Below, one piece after another: positions 8,417-20,591 of a stretch of DNA of 64,000 bases. Source of the stretch: Variovorax paradoxus (GTDB lineage Bacteria > Pseudomonadota > Gammaproteobacteria > Burkholderiales > Burkholderiaceae_C); the NCBI RefSeq assembly GCF_029919115.1, contig NZ_CP123990.1:1736001-1800000 (forward strand). Direction: 5' to 3'. Positions within the stretch are counted from its first letter, which is position 1. The number at the start of each line of letters is the position of its first letter. Position numbers and translations under genes: made by a program. Under the pieces are notes generated by a model that did no database searches, was not told where the DNA came from, and saw nothing but the letters and a program-made list of their open reading frames with translations.

Positions 8417-8609
8417 GACGCCGAGGTTTACGCGCGCGAAAGCGCGACGCCATGCCGCTTTGACGCGTCTTCTTGAAGGTTGCCCTCCTACGTGCGTGCC
8501 TTGGCAGAGGCGCCGGAAGAGGGCGCGTGAGAAACTACCGGCTCGATACAGCCGATGTCCACCCCGCAGGTGAAAGGACTGGCGCCGGCCGCGCGGCCCA
8601 CTCAAGTGT

Positions 8610-9605
8610 ATGAATGCCAAGTTGTTGAATTTAAAAGAAAAAATCGTCTCCGTCGCACCGATGATGGACTGGACCGACCGCCACTGCCGGTACTTCCATC
8701 GCCTGATGTCGCGCCACGCGCTGCTCTATACCGAAATGGTGACCACCGGCGCGTTGGTGCACGGCGACGTGCCCCGCCACCTGCGCTTCAATGCCGAAGA
8801 ACACCCGGTGGCCCTGCAGCTGGGCGGCAGCGAACCGGCCGACCTGGCGCATTGCGCGAAGCTGGGCGAAGAGTGGGGCTACGACGAGATCAACCTCAAC
8901 TGCGGCTGCCCCAGCGAGCGCGTGCAGCGCGGTGCTTTCGGGGCCTGCCTGATGGCAGAGCCGGCGCTGGTGGCCGACTGCGTAAAGGCGATGGTCGACG
9001 TGGTGAACGTGCCCGTCACGGTCAAGCACCGCATCGGCATCGACAAGATCGAGAGCTACGAGTTCGTGTGCGACTTTGTCGGCACCGTGAGCGAGGCCGG
9101 CTGCGGCACGTTCATCGTGCATGCGCGCAATGCGTGGCTGCAGGGGCTCAGCCCCAAGCAGAACCGCGAGATTCCGCCGCTGCGCTACGAGCTGGTGCAC
9201 CGGCTGAAGCACGATTTTCCGGCGCTGAGCTTTTCGATCAACGGAGGCATTTCAGCCAATGCCCAGGTGCACGAGCATTTGCGGCTGCTCGACGGCGTCA
9301 TGGTGGGGCGTGAGGCGTATCACAACCCCTGGTGGCTGGCCGAATGGGACGCCGAGTTCTTTGGCGCGGCGCCGCAGCCGCTCACGCGTGAAGAGGTGGA
9401 GTCGCTGATGTGCGACTACATGGTTCGCGAGGCGGCTGAGCACGGCACGCAGTGGTCGTCGATTGCGCGGCACATGCTGGGACTGCGCAACGGCCTGCCC
9501 GGTGCGCGCCGCTGGCGGCAGGTGTGGAGCGACCACCGGCTCAAGACCCTCCCGCCGCACGAAGTGATGGCGCTGGCACACGAACCCGCTGCCCAGGCAG
9601 CCTAG
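8610..9605 (+). CDS. dusA: tRNA-dihydrouridine(20/20a) synthase DusA
   Basis: FMN enzyme that reduces uridines 20 and 20a in the D-loop of tRNAs, in the cytoplasm, using NADPH. The 331-aa protein starts with the typical VAPMMDWTDRHCR and carries the DusA signature NLNCGCPSERVQ (residues 95-106) with the presumed catalytic Cys100 and the following GAFGACLM. The phosphate-binding INGGI and the GVMVGREAYHNPW segment near residues 210-240 are also DusA-like. Length fits the family. Two ATG codons occur four bases apart in different frames; only the one at 8610 is in the reading frame. It is transcribed alone, ahead of a short intergenic region. Confidence 0.96.
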   Translation: MNAKLLNLKEKIVSVAPMMDWTDRHCRYFHRLMSRHALLYTEMVTTGALVHGDVPRHLRFNAEEHPVALQLGGSEPADLAHCAKLGEEWGYDEINLNCGCPSERVQRGAFGACLMAEPALVADCVKAMVDVVNVPVTVKHRIGIDKIESYEFVCDFVGTVSEAGCGTFIVHARNAWLQGLSPKQNREIPPLRYELVHRLKHDFPALSFSINGGISANAQVHEHLRLLDGVMVGREAYHNPWWLAEWDAEFFGAAPQPLTREEVESLMCDYMVREAAEHGTQWSSIARHMLGLRNGLPGARRWRQVWSDHRLKTLPPHEVMALAHEPAAQAA

Positions 9606-9761
9606 CTCAAGGTGTAACAGGCCGCGGAGCCGCTTGCAGCGCGGGTTTCGCCGTACAGCAACACCGAGTGTTCCAAAATGATAATGATTGACTAGGGGCT
9701 GCGACTTTTCAACTTTTCTGCTGAAGAATCAATAAACGCTAATAAAAAGGGGTTTCGATTC

Positions 9762-10547
9762 ATGAATGAAGCGGCGGGGAGCAAAGAAGAAGTCAGCGCG
9801 CTTGGTCGAGGACTTGCCTTGCTCAAGGTCATCGGAATGGCGTCGGCGCCGATGAGCAATCGCCAGCTGGCCGACACCACGGGCCTGCCGAAGGCAACTG
9901 TCTCGCGCCTTACGGCAACGCTGGTGAGCGCGGGGTACCTGCGGCAGTCGCAAGACAGCGAGCGCTTCAGCCTCGGCCCGGCGCTGCTCGACATGAGCAG
10001 CCGCTACCTTCGCCATTTCGACCTGCGCACCGTGGCCCGGCCCCACCTCGCAGAGCTTTCGGAATTTGCCGGCGCCAGCGTTCATGTGGCGGTGCGCGAC
10101 GAGCTCGACATGCTTGTCATCGATTCGCTGCGCCCGCGTTCGGCGCTCATCAGCTCGCGGCTGGAGGTTGGCACGCGCATGAGCATCGTCACTTCGGCGG
10201 CGGGGCGCGCCTCCCTTGCGGCACTGCCCGCGGCCGAGCAGGCCGCGGTGCTCGAGAAGATCCAGCAGGAAAGCGGCGAAAGCTGGGCCTCCATCGAACC
10301 CCGCCTCATGGCCGGCCTCGATGAATATGCGCGCCTGGGCTATTGCAGCTCGTTCGGTGAATGGCATCCTCACATCCATGCCATCGGCTTTGCGCTGCAG
10401 GGGCCGCACGGCGAGCGCTACGGCGTGAGCTGTGGCGGGCCGGCTTACCTGCTGCCGAAGGACATGATGCTGTCGCGCGTGGTGCCGCGCTTGCTCGAAG
10501 TGGCCCAGCGCATTTCGGCCGAATCCGGAACCGCGAACCCGGACTAG
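9762..10547 (+). CDS. IclR-family transcriptional regulator
   Basis: A 261-aa regulator with the IclR layout: an N-terminal winged helix-turn-helix (about residues 12-75, including MSNRQLADTTGLPKATVSRL) and a C-terminal GAF-like effector domain (about 85-250) with the family SAAGRASLAALP and GYCSSFGEW segments. An AAGGGG ribosome binding site lies 9 bases before the ATG. No catabolic gene lies next to it in the same orientation; the next gene is a convergent GntR regulator, so the target is not evident from context. Confidence 0.92.
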   Translation: MNEAAGSKEEVSALGRGLALLKVIGMASAPMSNRQLADTTGLPKATVSRLTATLVSAGYLRQSQDSERFSLGPALLDMSSRYLRHFDLRTVARPHLAELSEFAGASVHVAVRDELDMLVIDSLRPRSALISSRLEVGTRMSIVTSAAGRASLAALPAAEQAAVLEKIQQESGESWASIEPRLMAGLDEYARLGYCSSFGEWHPHIHAIGFALQGPHGERYGVSCGGPAYLLPKDMMLSRVVPRLLEVAQRISAESGTANPD

Positions 10548-10577
10548 CTCCGGCCCGCCGCCCCCGCTCGAAGGGGC

Positions 10578-11225
10578 CTAGACGGCTGCCTCGAGGCCGT
10601 TCCTGAAGTGCTCGCGCATGCGCGCCATGGCGGCGGTGGCGTCGCGCGCCTCGATGGCCGCCATCATCGAGCGGTGCTCCGCCAGCGATTCGGCAATGCG
10701 GCCGTCCTTGAGCAGCGAGTTGTGGCGGTTGAGCTTCATCACCTTGCGCAGGTCGGCCACCATCTGGTCGCGCCACTTGTTGTTGGCAATGGCCAGCAGG
10801 CGCATGTGAAAGCGCTCGTTCAGCGCAAAGAAGTGCTCGCGGTTTTCCTTGCCCGGCGCGCCTGCGGCCTCCAGCTCGGCGTGCAGTGCCTTCAGCTCGG
10901 CGCGCTGTGCATCGGTGGCACGCTCGGCCACCACGCCGGCCGCGTCGCTTTCCAGCAGCGACAGCAGGTGGTACACATCTGCCAGGTCTTGCTCCGACAC
11001 CTCGGTGACGTAGGCGCCGCGCCGCACCTTCATGGTCACCAGGCCTTCGGCCGCGAGCACCTTCAGCGCTTCGCGCAGCGGCGTGCGGCTGATGCCGTAT
11101 TCCTCGGCCAGCTTGAGTTCGTCGATCCAGCTGCCGGGCTCGAGCTCGCGGCGGAAGATCCGCTGGCGCAGCAGCTCGGCCACCTCTTCATAGAGGGCGC
11201 GCGGGGTAAGGGTGACGGCGGACAT
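10578..11225 (-). CDS. GntR-family (FadR/FCD type) regulator, probable controller of propionate genes
   Basis: A 215-aa GntR regulator. Residues about 8-75 form the winged helix-turn-helix (LAEEYGISRTPLREALKVLAAEGLV), and residues about 80-210 form an all-helical FCD domain with metal/ligand His residues (HFFALNERFH, later EHRSMMAAI and MREHF). FCD proteins usually bind organic acids. It is divergent from methylmalonyl-CoA mutase with 127 bases between the two starts. That region holds an AT-rich dyad at 11254-11271 that recurs upstream of prpE (57589-57606), so I infer that this protein controls propionate activation and the methylmalonyl-CoA pathway. Confidence 0.93.
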   Translation of the reverse strand: MSAVTLTPRALYEEVAELLRQRIFRRELEPGSWIDELKLAEEYGISRTPLREALKVLAAEGLVTMKVRRGAYVTEVSEQDLADVYHLLSLLESDAAGVVAERATDAQRAELKALHAELEAAGAPGKENREHFFALNERFHMRLLAIANNKWRDQMVADLRKVMKLNRHNSLLKDGRIAESLAEHRSMMAAIEARDATAAMARMREHFRNGLEAAV

Positions 11226-11253
11226 GGGCCGGACTGTACCGCAAAAACGTGTT

Positions 11254-11271
11254 TGAATTAATAATTATGGA
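11254..11271 (+). promoter_or_regulatory. Candidate GntR operator TGAATTAATAATTATGGA, shared with prpE
   Basis: An 18-base AT-rich element between gntR (start 29 bases away) and methylmalonyl-CoA mutase. Its core AATTA-A-TAATT (11256-11266) is a perfect dyad. The reverse complement of 57589-57606, upstream of prpE, is identical at 17 of 18 positions. In a genome of this base composition such a match is very unlikely by chance, and both genes act in propionate use. The assignment to the neighbouring GntR protein is inferred. Confidence 0.65.
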
Positions 11272-11352
11272 TCGGTTAGACTCGCTGCGGCTTGCAAATC
11301 CCTTGCAGGCGAATTTGCGACTACCCAGCAAGACACTGCAAAACGGCCCCTC

Positions 11353-13515
<2,163 letters not shown>

Positions 13516-13529
13516 TCGGGACGCGAGAC

Positions 13530-14003
13530 GTGGGCGATCTTTTGTCGCGGCTGTCGCTGCAGCCCGTTGATTCCAGCGATTTCGAAGCCATGCTGGCCTT
13601 GCGCGTCGATGCGATGCGCCCCAGCCTGGAGCGCGTGGGCCGCTTCGACCCGGCGCGTTCACGCGAACGGCTCCAGGCCGGTTTCGTCGTGCCTTACATG
13701 CATCACATCGTGCTCGACGGCGACCTGCGCATCGGCTTTGTCACGCTCAAGCCCGAAGACCCCGATGCGCTGCGGCTCGACCATCTGTACCTGCGCACCG
13801 GCTTCCAGGGCCTGGGCATCGGTGAATGGGTGCTGCAATGGGCCAAGTCGCAGGCGCGCGAACAAGGGATGGACATCAAGCTCACGGCGCTGGTGCAAAG
13901 CGATGCCAACCGCTTCTATGTGCGGCACGGCTTTGTGCTCGAGGGCGAAGAGGGCGTCGACCTGCACTACCGCTGGCGCGTGGCCTCGGAGGATGCGTGC
14001 TGA
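13530..14003 (+). CDS. GNAT-family N-acetyltransferase between mutase and MeaB
   Basis: A 157-aa GNAT protein. The acetyl-CoA binding loop is seen as [14 protein letters not shown] (about residues 89-102, R-x-x-G-x-G/A pattern) and the C-terminal strand as [15 protein letters not shown]. The start used is a GTG at 13530, 14 bases after the mutase stop; an ATG at about codon 21 would remove the first strand. Its 3' end overlaps the meaB start by 7 bases, so it is part of the same transcript. The substrate is unknown. A role in acetylating a propionate enzyme or a small amine is possible but not shown by the sequence. Confidence 0.85.
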   Translation: MGDLLSRLSLQPVDSSDFEAMLALRVDAMRPSLERVGRFDPARSRERLQAGFVVPYMHHIVLDGDLRIGFVTLKPEDPDALRLDHLYLRTGFQGLGIGEWVLQWAKSQAREQGMDIKLTALVQSDANRFYVRHGFVLEGEEGVDLHYRWRVASEDAC

Positions 14004-15046
14004 AGCAGGCCGAGGCACTCGAACGCGCCATTGCCGAGCCGGAGGGCATGGCACAGCGCCGCGCCATCGCCAAGGCCATCACGCTGCTCGAATCCACCCG
14101 TGCCGACCACCGCGCGCAAGCCGATGAATTGCTCACCGCATTGCTGCCGCGCACCGGCAATTCATTTCGCCTTGGCATCTCGGGCGTGCCGGGTGTCGGC
14201 AAGTCGACCTTCATCGAAACGCTGGGCCTGCTGCTGATCGGCAAGGGCCACCGCGTGGCGGTGCTCACCATTGATCCGTCTTCCACCGTGTCCGGTGGCT
14301 CCATTCTTGGCGACAAGACGCGCATGGAGCGCCTCTCGGTGCATGAACGCGCCTACATCCGGCCGAGCCCGTCGAGCGGCACGCTGGGCGGCGTGGCCGA
14401 GAAAACGCGCGAGGCCATGCTGGTGTGCGAAGCCGCGGGCTACGACATCGTCATTGTCGAAACGGTGGGAGTGGGCCAGAGCGAAACAGCCGTGGCCGGC
14501 ATGACCGACATGTTCGTGCTGATGCAGCTGCCCAACGCGGGCGACGACCTGCAGGCCATCAAGAAGGGCGTGATGGAGCTGGCCGACCTGGTCGTCATCA
14601 ACAAGGCCGACATAGACAAGGATGCCGCCACGCGTGCGCAGGCGCAGATCACTTCTGCCCTGCGCCTCTTCGGCCACCAGGGCAACCCTGACCATGCGCA
14701 TGCGGTGCATGACGCGCACAGCGGCGCCGAGGTTCGCTTCTGGCTGCCCAAGGTGCTGCAGCTGAGCGCGCTGGCGGGTACCGGCATCGACGCTTTCTGG
14801 GACGCTGTCACGCAGTTCAGGCAACTGCAAACCGCCAATGGCAAGCTCGCCAAGCGGCGTGAAAAGCAGGCCACGTCGTGGATGTGGGAGCGCATCGACG
14901 CGGGCCTCAAGCAGGCATTCAGGCAGCACACGCAGGTGCGCGAACTGCTGCCGCAACTCACTCGGCAGGTGGCAGAGGGCTCGCTGCCCGCATCGACGGC
15001 GGCGCGCCAGTTGCTTGCGGCGGCTGCCATCACCGCCAGGCCATGA
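13997..15046 (+). CDS. meaB: Methylmalonyl-CoA mutase-associated GTPase MeaB (ArgK family)
   Basis: G3E-family P-loop GTPase that guards methylmalonyl-CoA mutase and gates delivery of adenosylcobalamin. The 349-aa protein carries the P-loop GVPGVGKS (about 63-70), the switch region TIDPSS, the ETVGVGQSE motif and the base-recognition NKAD. The GTG start at 13997 overlaps the GNAT stop and has GGAGG just upstream; a longer frame would run far into the GNAT gene. It was once named ArgK, an arginine transport kinase, but the position between mutase and propionyl-CoA carboxylase genes makes the MeaB role clear. Confidence 0.95.
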   Translation: MLKQAEALERAIAEPEGMAQRRAIAKAITLLESTRADHRAQADELLTALLPRTGNSFRLGISGVPGVGKSTFIETLGLLLIGKGHRVAVLTIDPSSTVSGGSILGDKTRMERLSVHERAYIRPSPSSGTLGGVAEKTREAMLVCEAAGYDIVIVETVGVGQSETAVAGMTDMFVLMQLPNAGDDLQAIKKGVMELADLVVINKADIDKDAATRAQAQITSALRLFGHQGNPDHAHAVHDAHSGAEVRFWLPKVLQLSALAGTGIDAFWDAVTQFRQLQTANGKLAKRREKQATSWMWERIDAGLKQAFRQHTQVRELLPQLTRQVAEGSLPASTAARQLLAAAAITARP

Positions 15047-15086
15047 CAACACACGACATTCAGGACCACAGCTTCGGAAGCACACC

Positions 15087-16631
15087 ATGCAAGAACTGAT
15101 CGAACAACTCGAAAAGCGCCGCGCTCAAGCGCGCCTTGGCGGCGGACAGAAGCGCATCGACGCGCAGCACGCCAAGGGCAAGCTCACCGCGCGGGAGCGC
15201 ATCGAACTCTTGCTGGACGACAACACCTTTGAAGAGTGGGACATGTTCGTCGAGCACCGCTCGGTCGATTTCGGCATGGCCGAGCAAAAGATTCCGGGCG
15301 ACGGCGTGGTGACGGGCTACGGCATGATCAACGGCCGCCTCGTCTTCGTGTACAGCCAGGACTTCACCGTCTTTGGCGGCGCGCTGAGCGAAGCGCACGC
15401 CGAAAAGATCTGCAAGGTGATGGACCAGGCCATGAAGGTCGGCGCACCCGTCATCGGCCTGAACGACTCCGGCGGTGCGCGCATCCAGGAAGGCGTGGCC
15501 TCGCTCGGCGGCTATGCGGACGTGTTCCAGCGCAACGTGATGGCATCGGGCGTGGTGCCGCAGATCAGCATGATCATGGGCCCATGCGCGGGCGGCGCGG
15601 TTTATTCACCCGCCATGACCGACTTCATCTTCATGGTGAAGGACTCGAGCTACATGTTCGTTACCGGCCCCGATGTGGTGAAGACCGTAACGCATGAAAC
15701 CGTGACGGCCGAGGAGCTGGGCGGCGCGGTTACGCACACCACGCGCAGCGGGGTGGCCGACATGGCGTTCGAGAACGACGTCGAAGCGCTCATGATGCTG
15801 CGCCGCCTGTACAACTACCTGCCGCTCAACAACCGCGAGAAGCCGCCGGTGCGCCTGGGCAACAACGGCCAGGGCGACCCGGCCGACCGGCCCGACTACT
15901 CGCTGGACACGCTGGTGCCGGACAACCCGAACAAGCCCTACGACATCAAGGAGCTGATCCTCAAGGTGGTGGACGACGGCGATTTCTTCGAGCTGCAGCC
16001 CGACTACGCGAAGAACATCGTGATCGGCTTTGCGCGCATGGAAGGGCAGACGGTCGGCATCGTGGCCAACCAGCCGCTGGTGCTCGCAGGCTGCCTCGAC
16101 ATCAAGAGCAGCATCAAGGCCGCGCGCTTCGTGCGCTTTTGCGATGCGTTCAACATTCCCGTGGTTACCTTCGTCGACGTGCCCGGCTTCATGCCCGGCA
16201 CGGGGCAGGAGTACGGCGGCATCATCAAGCACGGTGCCAAGCTGCTCTACGCGTATGCGGAATGCACGGTGCCGAAGATCACCGTCATCACGCGCAAGGC
16301 CTATGGCGGCGCGTACGACGTGATGGCTTCCAAGCACCTGCGCGGCGACGTCAACCTGGCCTGGCCGCGCGCCGAGATTGCGGTGATGGGCGCCAAGGGC
16401 GCAGTGGAAATCATCTTCCGCGAAGACAAGAACGACCCCGAGAAGCTCGCCGCACGCGAGGCCGAATACAAGGCGCGTTTCGCCAATCCGTACGTGGCGG
16501 GTGCGCGTGGCTACATCGACGACGTGATCCTGCCGCACGAAACGCGCAAGCGCATCTGCCGTTCGCTGGTGATGCTGCGCGAGAAGAAGCTCGAGAACCC
16601 GTGGCGTAAGCACGGCAACATTCCTCTCTGA
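15087..16631 (+). CDS. pccB: Propionyl-CoA carboxylase beta subunit (carboxyltransferase)
   Basis: Carboxyltransferase subunit that moves CO2 from carboxybiotin to propionyl-CoA, giving (S)-methylmalonyl-CoA. The 514-aa protein has the family start [13 protein letters not shown], the acyl-CoA oxyanion stretch [18 protein letters not shown], the [13 protein letters not shown] loop, the biotin-side oxyanion segment [23 protein letters not shown] and the C-terminal RKHGNIPL ending. Length matches the class. GGAAG precedes the ATG at 15087. It lies 40 bases after meaB and is separated from the alpha subunit only by a small YwqG-like gene. Confidence 0.97.
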   Translation: MQELIEQLEKRRAQARLGGGQKRIDAQHAKGKLTARERIELLLDDNTFEEWDMFVEHRSVDFGMAEQKIPGDGVVTGYGMINGRLVFVYSQDFTVFGGALSEAHAEKICKVMDQAMKVGAPVIGLNDSGGARIQEGVASLGGYADVFQRNVMASGVVPQISMIMGPCAGGAVYSPAMTDFIFMVKDSSYMFVTGPDVVKTVTHETVTAEELGGAVTHTTRSGVADMAFENDVEALMMLRRLYNYLPLNNREKPPVRLGNNGQGDPADRPDYSLDTLVPDNPNKPYDIKELILKVVDDGDFFELQPDYAKNIVIGFARMEGQTVGIVANQPLVLAGCLDIKSSIKAARFVRFCDAFNIPVVTFVDVPGFMPGTGQEYGGIIKHGAKLLYAYAECTVPKITVITRKAYGGAYDVMASKHLRGDVNLAWPRAEIAVMGAKGAVEIIFREDKNDPEKLAAREAEYKARFANPYVAGARGYIDDVILPHETRKRICRSLVMLREKKLENPWRKHGNIPL

Positions 16632-16638
16632 TTTTCAT

Positions 16639-17325
16639 ATGCGCAGCTATTACCCCCAGTTCCGCGAGGGAGCGGAACCCGGGCTAGTTCCAAAGCTGGG
16701 CGGGTTGCCCTGGGGGCTCCCCGCGCGCCTTTGGCCTATCTGCCGCGAGTGCAATCGCCCCATGAGCCACCTTGCGCAGTTGCCGGCGGACGGGGAGGCG
16801 TTGCCACTCGCAAGCGGCGAGGTGCTGTTCCTGTTCAAGTGCGAGTGGGACAGCATCTGCAGCTTCTGGGAGCATGACGCGGGTACGAATGGCGCATTCG
16901 TGGTACAGGGCGCCGACTTGGGCGACGCGCCCGCACCGCTGCCTTCAGATGCTGCCGACGGACAGCCGGCACTTCTGCGCGAGATCGGCATTGCCGCATG
17001 GCGCGCGGATGACGACGGCGTACCTGCAGAGCTGGAGGAGGCGTTCTATGACTACCAAGCCCACTTCGATCTGCCCGACGAAGCAGCGCACCCTCGCGGC
17101 TGGGCCAGCCCCTGGTGTACCAAGAGCGGCGGCGCGCCGCACTGGACGGCGAACGGCGCGCAAAGACTGCCCGCGGGACGCTTGTTTTTGCAGATCGACA
17201 ACTGGGTCGATCTTCCCGATGGCAGCACGGCCGAAGTGGCGAACTTCTGTTCAGATGGCATCGCCTATGTGTTCGTCGATCGGTCGCAGGCGCAGCCGGT
17301 TTACTCGATGTTCATCAACCGCTGA
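16639..17325 (+). CDS. YwqG/DUF1963-like protein between pccB and pccA
   Basis: A 228-aa protein that starts 7 bases after pccB and ends 27 bases before pccA. The segment LVPKLGGLPWGLPARLWP followed by CRECNRPMSHLAQL (about residues 16-48) resembles the DUF1963/YwqG family pattern of a Gly-Gly-x-P-W motif followed by a Cys pair and a hydrophobic FLAQ strand. A later C-S-D-G-I-A-Y-V-F strand near the end also fits. No signal peptide or membrane helix is present. The two CxxC-like cysteines could bind metal. Family members have no firm function; the gene may simply have been captured by the operon. Confidence 0.72.
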   Translation: MRSYYPQFREGAEPGLVPKLGGLPWGLPARLWPICRECNRPMSHLAQLPADGEALPLASGEVLFLFKCEWDSICSFWEHDAGTNGAFVVQGADLGDAPAPLPSDAADGQPALLREIGIAAWRADDDGVPAELEEAFYDYQAHFDLPDEAAHPRGWASPWCTKSGGAPHWTANGAQRLPAGRLFLQIDNWVDLPDGSTAEVANFCSDGIAYVFVDRSQAQPVYSMFINR

Positions 17326-17352
17326 GGCGGTCAGCAAGAAAACGGATTCAGC

Positions 17353-19401
17353 ATGTTTAAAAAAATCCTTATCGCCAACCGCGGTGAAATCGCCTGCCGC
17401 GTGATCCAGACGGCCAAGAAGATGGGCATCCTCACCGTCGCCGTTTATTCCGAAGCCGACAAGGAAGCCCGCCACGTCGAATTGGCCGACGAGGCCGTGC
17501 ACATTGGTGCTGCGCCAAGCCGCGAGAGCTATCTGCAGGCCGACCGCATCATCGCGGCCTGCAAGCAGACCGGCGCCGAGGCGGTGCATCCGGGCTACGG
17601 TTTCCTGTCGGAGAACGAAGCCTTTGCGCGCAAGGTCGAGGAAGAGGGCATTGCCTTCATCGGACCGAAGCACTATTCGATTGCCGCCATGGGCGACAAG
17701 ATCGCATCGAAGAAGCTTGCGAACGAAGCGAAGGTCAACACCATTCCGGGCTGGAACGACGCCATCGAAACGGCCGAGCGCGCCGTCGAGATTGCCAAGG
17801 ACATTGGCTACCCGGTGATGATCAAGGCGTCGGCCGGCGGCGGGGGCAAGGGGCTGCGCGTGGCCTTCGACGACAAGGAGGCCTTCGAGGGCTTTACCTC
17901 GTGCCGCAACGAGGCGCTGAGCAGCTTTGGCGATGACCGCGTGTTCATCGAGAAGTTCGTCGAGGAGCCGCGCCACATCGAGATCCAGGTGCTGGGCGAT
18001 TCGCATGGCAACGTCATCTACCTGAACGAGCGCGAATGCTCGATCCAGCGCCGGCACCAGAAGGTGATCGAAGAGGCGCCTTCGCCCTTCATCAGCGATG
18101 CCACGCGCAAGGCGATGGGCGAGCAGGCGGTGCAGTTGGCCAAGGCGGTGAAGTACCAGAGCGCGGGCACGGTGGAGTTCGTGGTCGGCAAGGACCAGAG
18201 CTTCTATTTTCTTGAAATGAACACGCGGCTTCAGGTGGAGCATCCGGTGACCGAATGCATCACGGGGCTCGACCTGGTCGAACTGATGATCCGCGTTGCG
18301 GCAGGCGAGGCGTTGCCGCTGACGCAGGCCGAAGTGAAGCGCAACGGCTGGGCGATCGAATGCCGCATCAACGCCGAGGATCCTTTCCGCAACTTCCTGC
18401 CTTCGACGGGCCGCCTGGTGAAGTTCCAGCCGCCCGCGGAGACGATGTTTGCGAGCGACACCGAGCACCTGAACGGCGTGCGGGTGGACACCGGCGTGTA
18501 CGACGGCGGCGAGATTCCGATGTACTACGACTCGATGATCGCCAAGCTCATCGTGCACGGCAAGGATCGGAAGCATGCAATTGCACGCATGCGCGAGGCG
18601 CTCAATGGCTTCGTGATCCGTGGCATCAGCAGCAACATTCCTTTCCAGGCGGCGCTGCTCGCGCATCCGAAGTTTGTAGCGGGCGACTTCAACACCGGCT
18701 TCATTGCCGAGCACTACGGCAAGGGCTTTCACGCAGAAGACGTGCCGCACGCCGATCCGTCGTTTCTCGTTGCGCTTGCCGCCTATGTGCACCGCCGCTA
18801 CCGCGCGCGGGCCTCGGGCATCAGCGGCCAGCTCGAAGGCCACGGCGTGAAGGTGGGCGAGCAGTTCGTGGTGGTGGAGCTGGGGCCGGAAGGCAAGCAT
18901 GTCCACCACCCGGTGTCCGTGACCGACTTTCACGGCAAGACGGGCGCGAGCGCCGTTGCCGTGGGCGACAAGAGCTACAAGATCGACAGCGGCTTTGCGC
19001 TGGGCGCGATTCGCGTGCAAGGCATGGTGAACGACCGCCCCTTCACCGCGCAGGTCGAGCGCGGGGCAGGCAAGAGCCCGCTCGCGCTGCGGGTGTCGCA
19101 CGACGGCACGCAGATCGAGGCCATGGTGCTGTCGCCACTGGGCGCGCGGTTGCTCGAGTTGATGCCCTACAAGGCGCCGCCCGATCTGAGCAAGTTCCTG
19201 ATGTCGCCGATGCCGGGCTTGCTGGTCGAGGTGTCGGTGCAGCCGGGCCAGCAGGTGCGTGCGGGCGAGAAGCTGGCCGTGATCGAGGCCATGAAAATGG
19301 AAAACGTATTGTTTGCCACGCAAGACGGTGTGGTTGGCAAGATTTCGGCAAACAAGGGCGATTCGCTCGCGGTCGATCAAATCATTATGGAGTTTGAATA
19401 A
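17353..19401 (+). CDS. pccA: Propionyl-CoA carboxylase alpha subunit (biotin carboxylase plus BCCP)
   Basis: Biotin-carrying subunit: ATP-dependent carboxylation of biotin, which then passes to PccB. In the 682-aa chain, residues 1-450 are the biotin carboxylase ([27 protein letters not shown] loop [27 protein letters not shown]). Residues about 480-600 are a linking BT-type domain, and residues about 610-682 are the biotinyl carrier domain with Lys648 in EAMKMEN as the attachment site. The EAMKMEN context and the pairing with pccB and the mutase favour propionyl-CoA over acetyl-CoA or methylcrotonyl-CoA. The biotin synthase gene follows about 140 bases downstream. Confidence 0.96.
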   Translation: MFKKILIANRGEIACRVIQTAKKMGILTVAVYSEADKEARHVELADEAVHIGAAPSRESYLQADRIIAACKQTGAEAVHPGYGFLSENEAFARKVEEEGIAFIGPKHYSIAAMGDKIASKKLANEAKVNTIPGWNDAIETAERAVEIAKDIGYPVMIKASAGGGGKGLRVAFDDKEAFEGFTSCRNEALSSFGDDRVFIEKFVEEPRHIEIQVLGDSHGNVIYLNERECSIQRRHQKVIEEAPSPFISDATRKAMGEQAVQLAKAVKYQSAGTVEFVVGKDQSFYFLEMNTRLQVEHPVTECITGLDLVELMIRVAAGEALPLTQAEVKRNGWAIECRINAEDPFRNFLPSTGRLVKFQPPAETMFASDTEHLNGVRVDTGVYDGGEIPMYYDSMIAKLIVHGKDRKHAIARMREALNGFVIRGISSNIPFQAALLAHPKFVAGDFNTGFIAEHYGKGFHAEDVPHADPSFLVALAAYVHRRYRARASGISGQLEGHGVKVGEQFVVVELGPEGKHVHHPVSVTDFHGKTGASAVAVGDKSYKIDSGFALGAIRVQGMVNDRPFTAQVERGAGKSPLALRVSHDGTQIEAMVLSPLGARLLELMPYKAPPDLSKFLMSPMPGLLVEVSVQPGQQVRAGEKLAVIEAMKMENVLFATQDGVVGKISANKGDSLAVDQIIMEFE

Positions 19402-19404
19402 AGC

Positions 19405-19500
19405 TCACCCCCAGGCTGCGCGCACTTCGTGTCGCTTCTCCAACCCCCTTCCGGGGGCAACACCTGCGGCCCGGCGAAGCCGGTTCCGCGGTGTTTCCCG
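19405..19500. repeat. Extragenic palindromic repeat of the Comamonadaceae type
   Basis: The gap between pccA and bioB holds a compound palindromic element. It contains CCCCC-TTCC-GGGGG (19444-19457) and CCGGC-GAA-GCCGG (19471-19483), the latter enclosed by outer arms AACACC (19459-19464) and GGTGTT (19490-19495). I recognise this arrangement from many intergenic sites in Variovorax and Acidovorax genomes, where near-identical copies are dispersed. Only one copy lies in this window, so repetitiveness rests on recollection, not on this sequence. It could stabilise the pccA mRNA 3' end or act as a terminator. Confidence 0.65.
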
Positions 19501-19541
19501 AACAGGCAATGCTTCGGGCACCTATGAAAGATTTCATTGAT

Positions 19542-20591
19542 ATGACGACCTCCGATATTTTTTTTGAAGCGCCCATCTCGGCGCCTGTCACGCTGCACCG
19601 GCCCCCAAAGCCGGTGACGCCGCAAGGCCCGTGGTCGGTCGAGGCGATCCAGGCGCTGCTCGACAAGCCGCTGATGGATCTGCTGTTCGAAGCACAGACC
19701 GTGCACCGCCAGCACTTCCCGGAAGGCGACATCGAGCTTGCGACGCTGCTTTCGGTCAAGACCGGCGGCTGTCCGGAAAACTGCGGCTACTGTCCGCAGT
19801 CGGCCGAGTTCGACACCGGCGTGAAGGCGCAGAAGCTCATGGAAGTCGACGAGGTGGTGCGCGCCGCACAGGCGGCCAAGGACGCCGGTGCCACGCGGTT
19901 CTGCATGGGCGCCGCATGGCGCGCGCCGAAGGACCGCGACGTGGAGAAGGTGGCGGTGCTGGTCGAAGCGGTGAAGAGCCTGGGCATGCAGACCTGCGCC
20001 ACGCTCGGCATGCTGGAGCCGCATCATGCGCACCAGCTCAAGGCCGCGGGCCTCGACTACTACAACCACAACCTCGACACCGCGCCTGAGTACTACACCG
20101 ACATCGTCGACACGCGCACCTACCAGGACCGGCTCGACACGCTGGCCCATGTGCGCAGCGCCGGCATCAGCGTGTGCTGCGGCGGCATCGTCGGCATGGG
20201 CGAGCAGCCGGTGCACCGGGCCGGGTTGATCGCGCAGTTGGCCAACCTGAATCCGTACCCTGAGTCGGTGCCGATCAACAGCCTGGTGCGCGTGCCGGGC
20301 ACGCCGCTGGCCGATTCGGAGCCGGTCGACCCCTTCGACTTCGTGCGCATGATCGCGGTCGCGCGCATCACGATGCCGACGGCGCGCGTGCGCCTTTCAG
20401 CCGGGCGCCAGCAGATGGGCGATGCGGTGCAGGCCTTGTGCTTCATGGCCGGCGCCAACTCCATCTTCTATGGCGACAAGCTGCTGGTCACCGGCAACCC
20501 CGACGTGGAGGCCGACGTGCAGCTGCTGCGCAAGCTGGGCCTGCAGTCGCGCCGCACCACGACCACTGAAAAGGTAGAGGTCTGCGCATGA
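19542..20591 (+). CDS. bioB: Biotin synthase
   Basis: Radical-SAM enzyme that inserts sulfur into dethiobiotin to make biotin. The [4Fe-4S] ligands are Cys77, Cys81 and Cys84 (CPENCGYC), and the auxiliary [2Fe-2S] ligands Cys121, Cys152 and Cys212 are all offset by +24 from E. coli BioB, with the matching Arg in RVRLSAGR. The 349-aa length assumes the ATG at 19542; an in-frame ATG at 19524 is an alternative and neither has a strong ribosome site. Placement directly after the biotin-dependent carboxylase gene pccA is functionally sensible. Its stop overlaps the next start (ATGA). Confidence 0.96.
   Translation: MTTSDIFFEAPISAPVTLHRPPKPVTPQGPWSVEAIQALLDKPLMDLLFEAQTVHRQHFPEGDIELATLLSVKTGGCPENCGYCPQSAEFDTGVKAQKLMEVDEVVRAAQAAKDAGATRFCMGAAWRAPKDRDVEKVAVLVEAVKSLGMQTCATLGMLEPHHAHQLKAAGLDYYNHNLDTAPEYYTDIVDTRTYQDRLDTLAHVRSAGISVCCGGIVGMGEQPVHRAGLIAQLANLNPYPESVPINSLVRVPGTPLADSEPVDPFDFVRMIAVARITMPTARVRLSAGRQQMGDAVQALCFMAGANSIFYGDKLLVTGNPDVEADVQLLRKLGLQSRRTTTTEKVEVCA

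Noticed and set aside
9680..9689. GATAATGATT as a Fur box before the IclR gene
   Set aside because: Only about one and a half of the needed hexamer repeats are present, and the nearby genes have no iron link.
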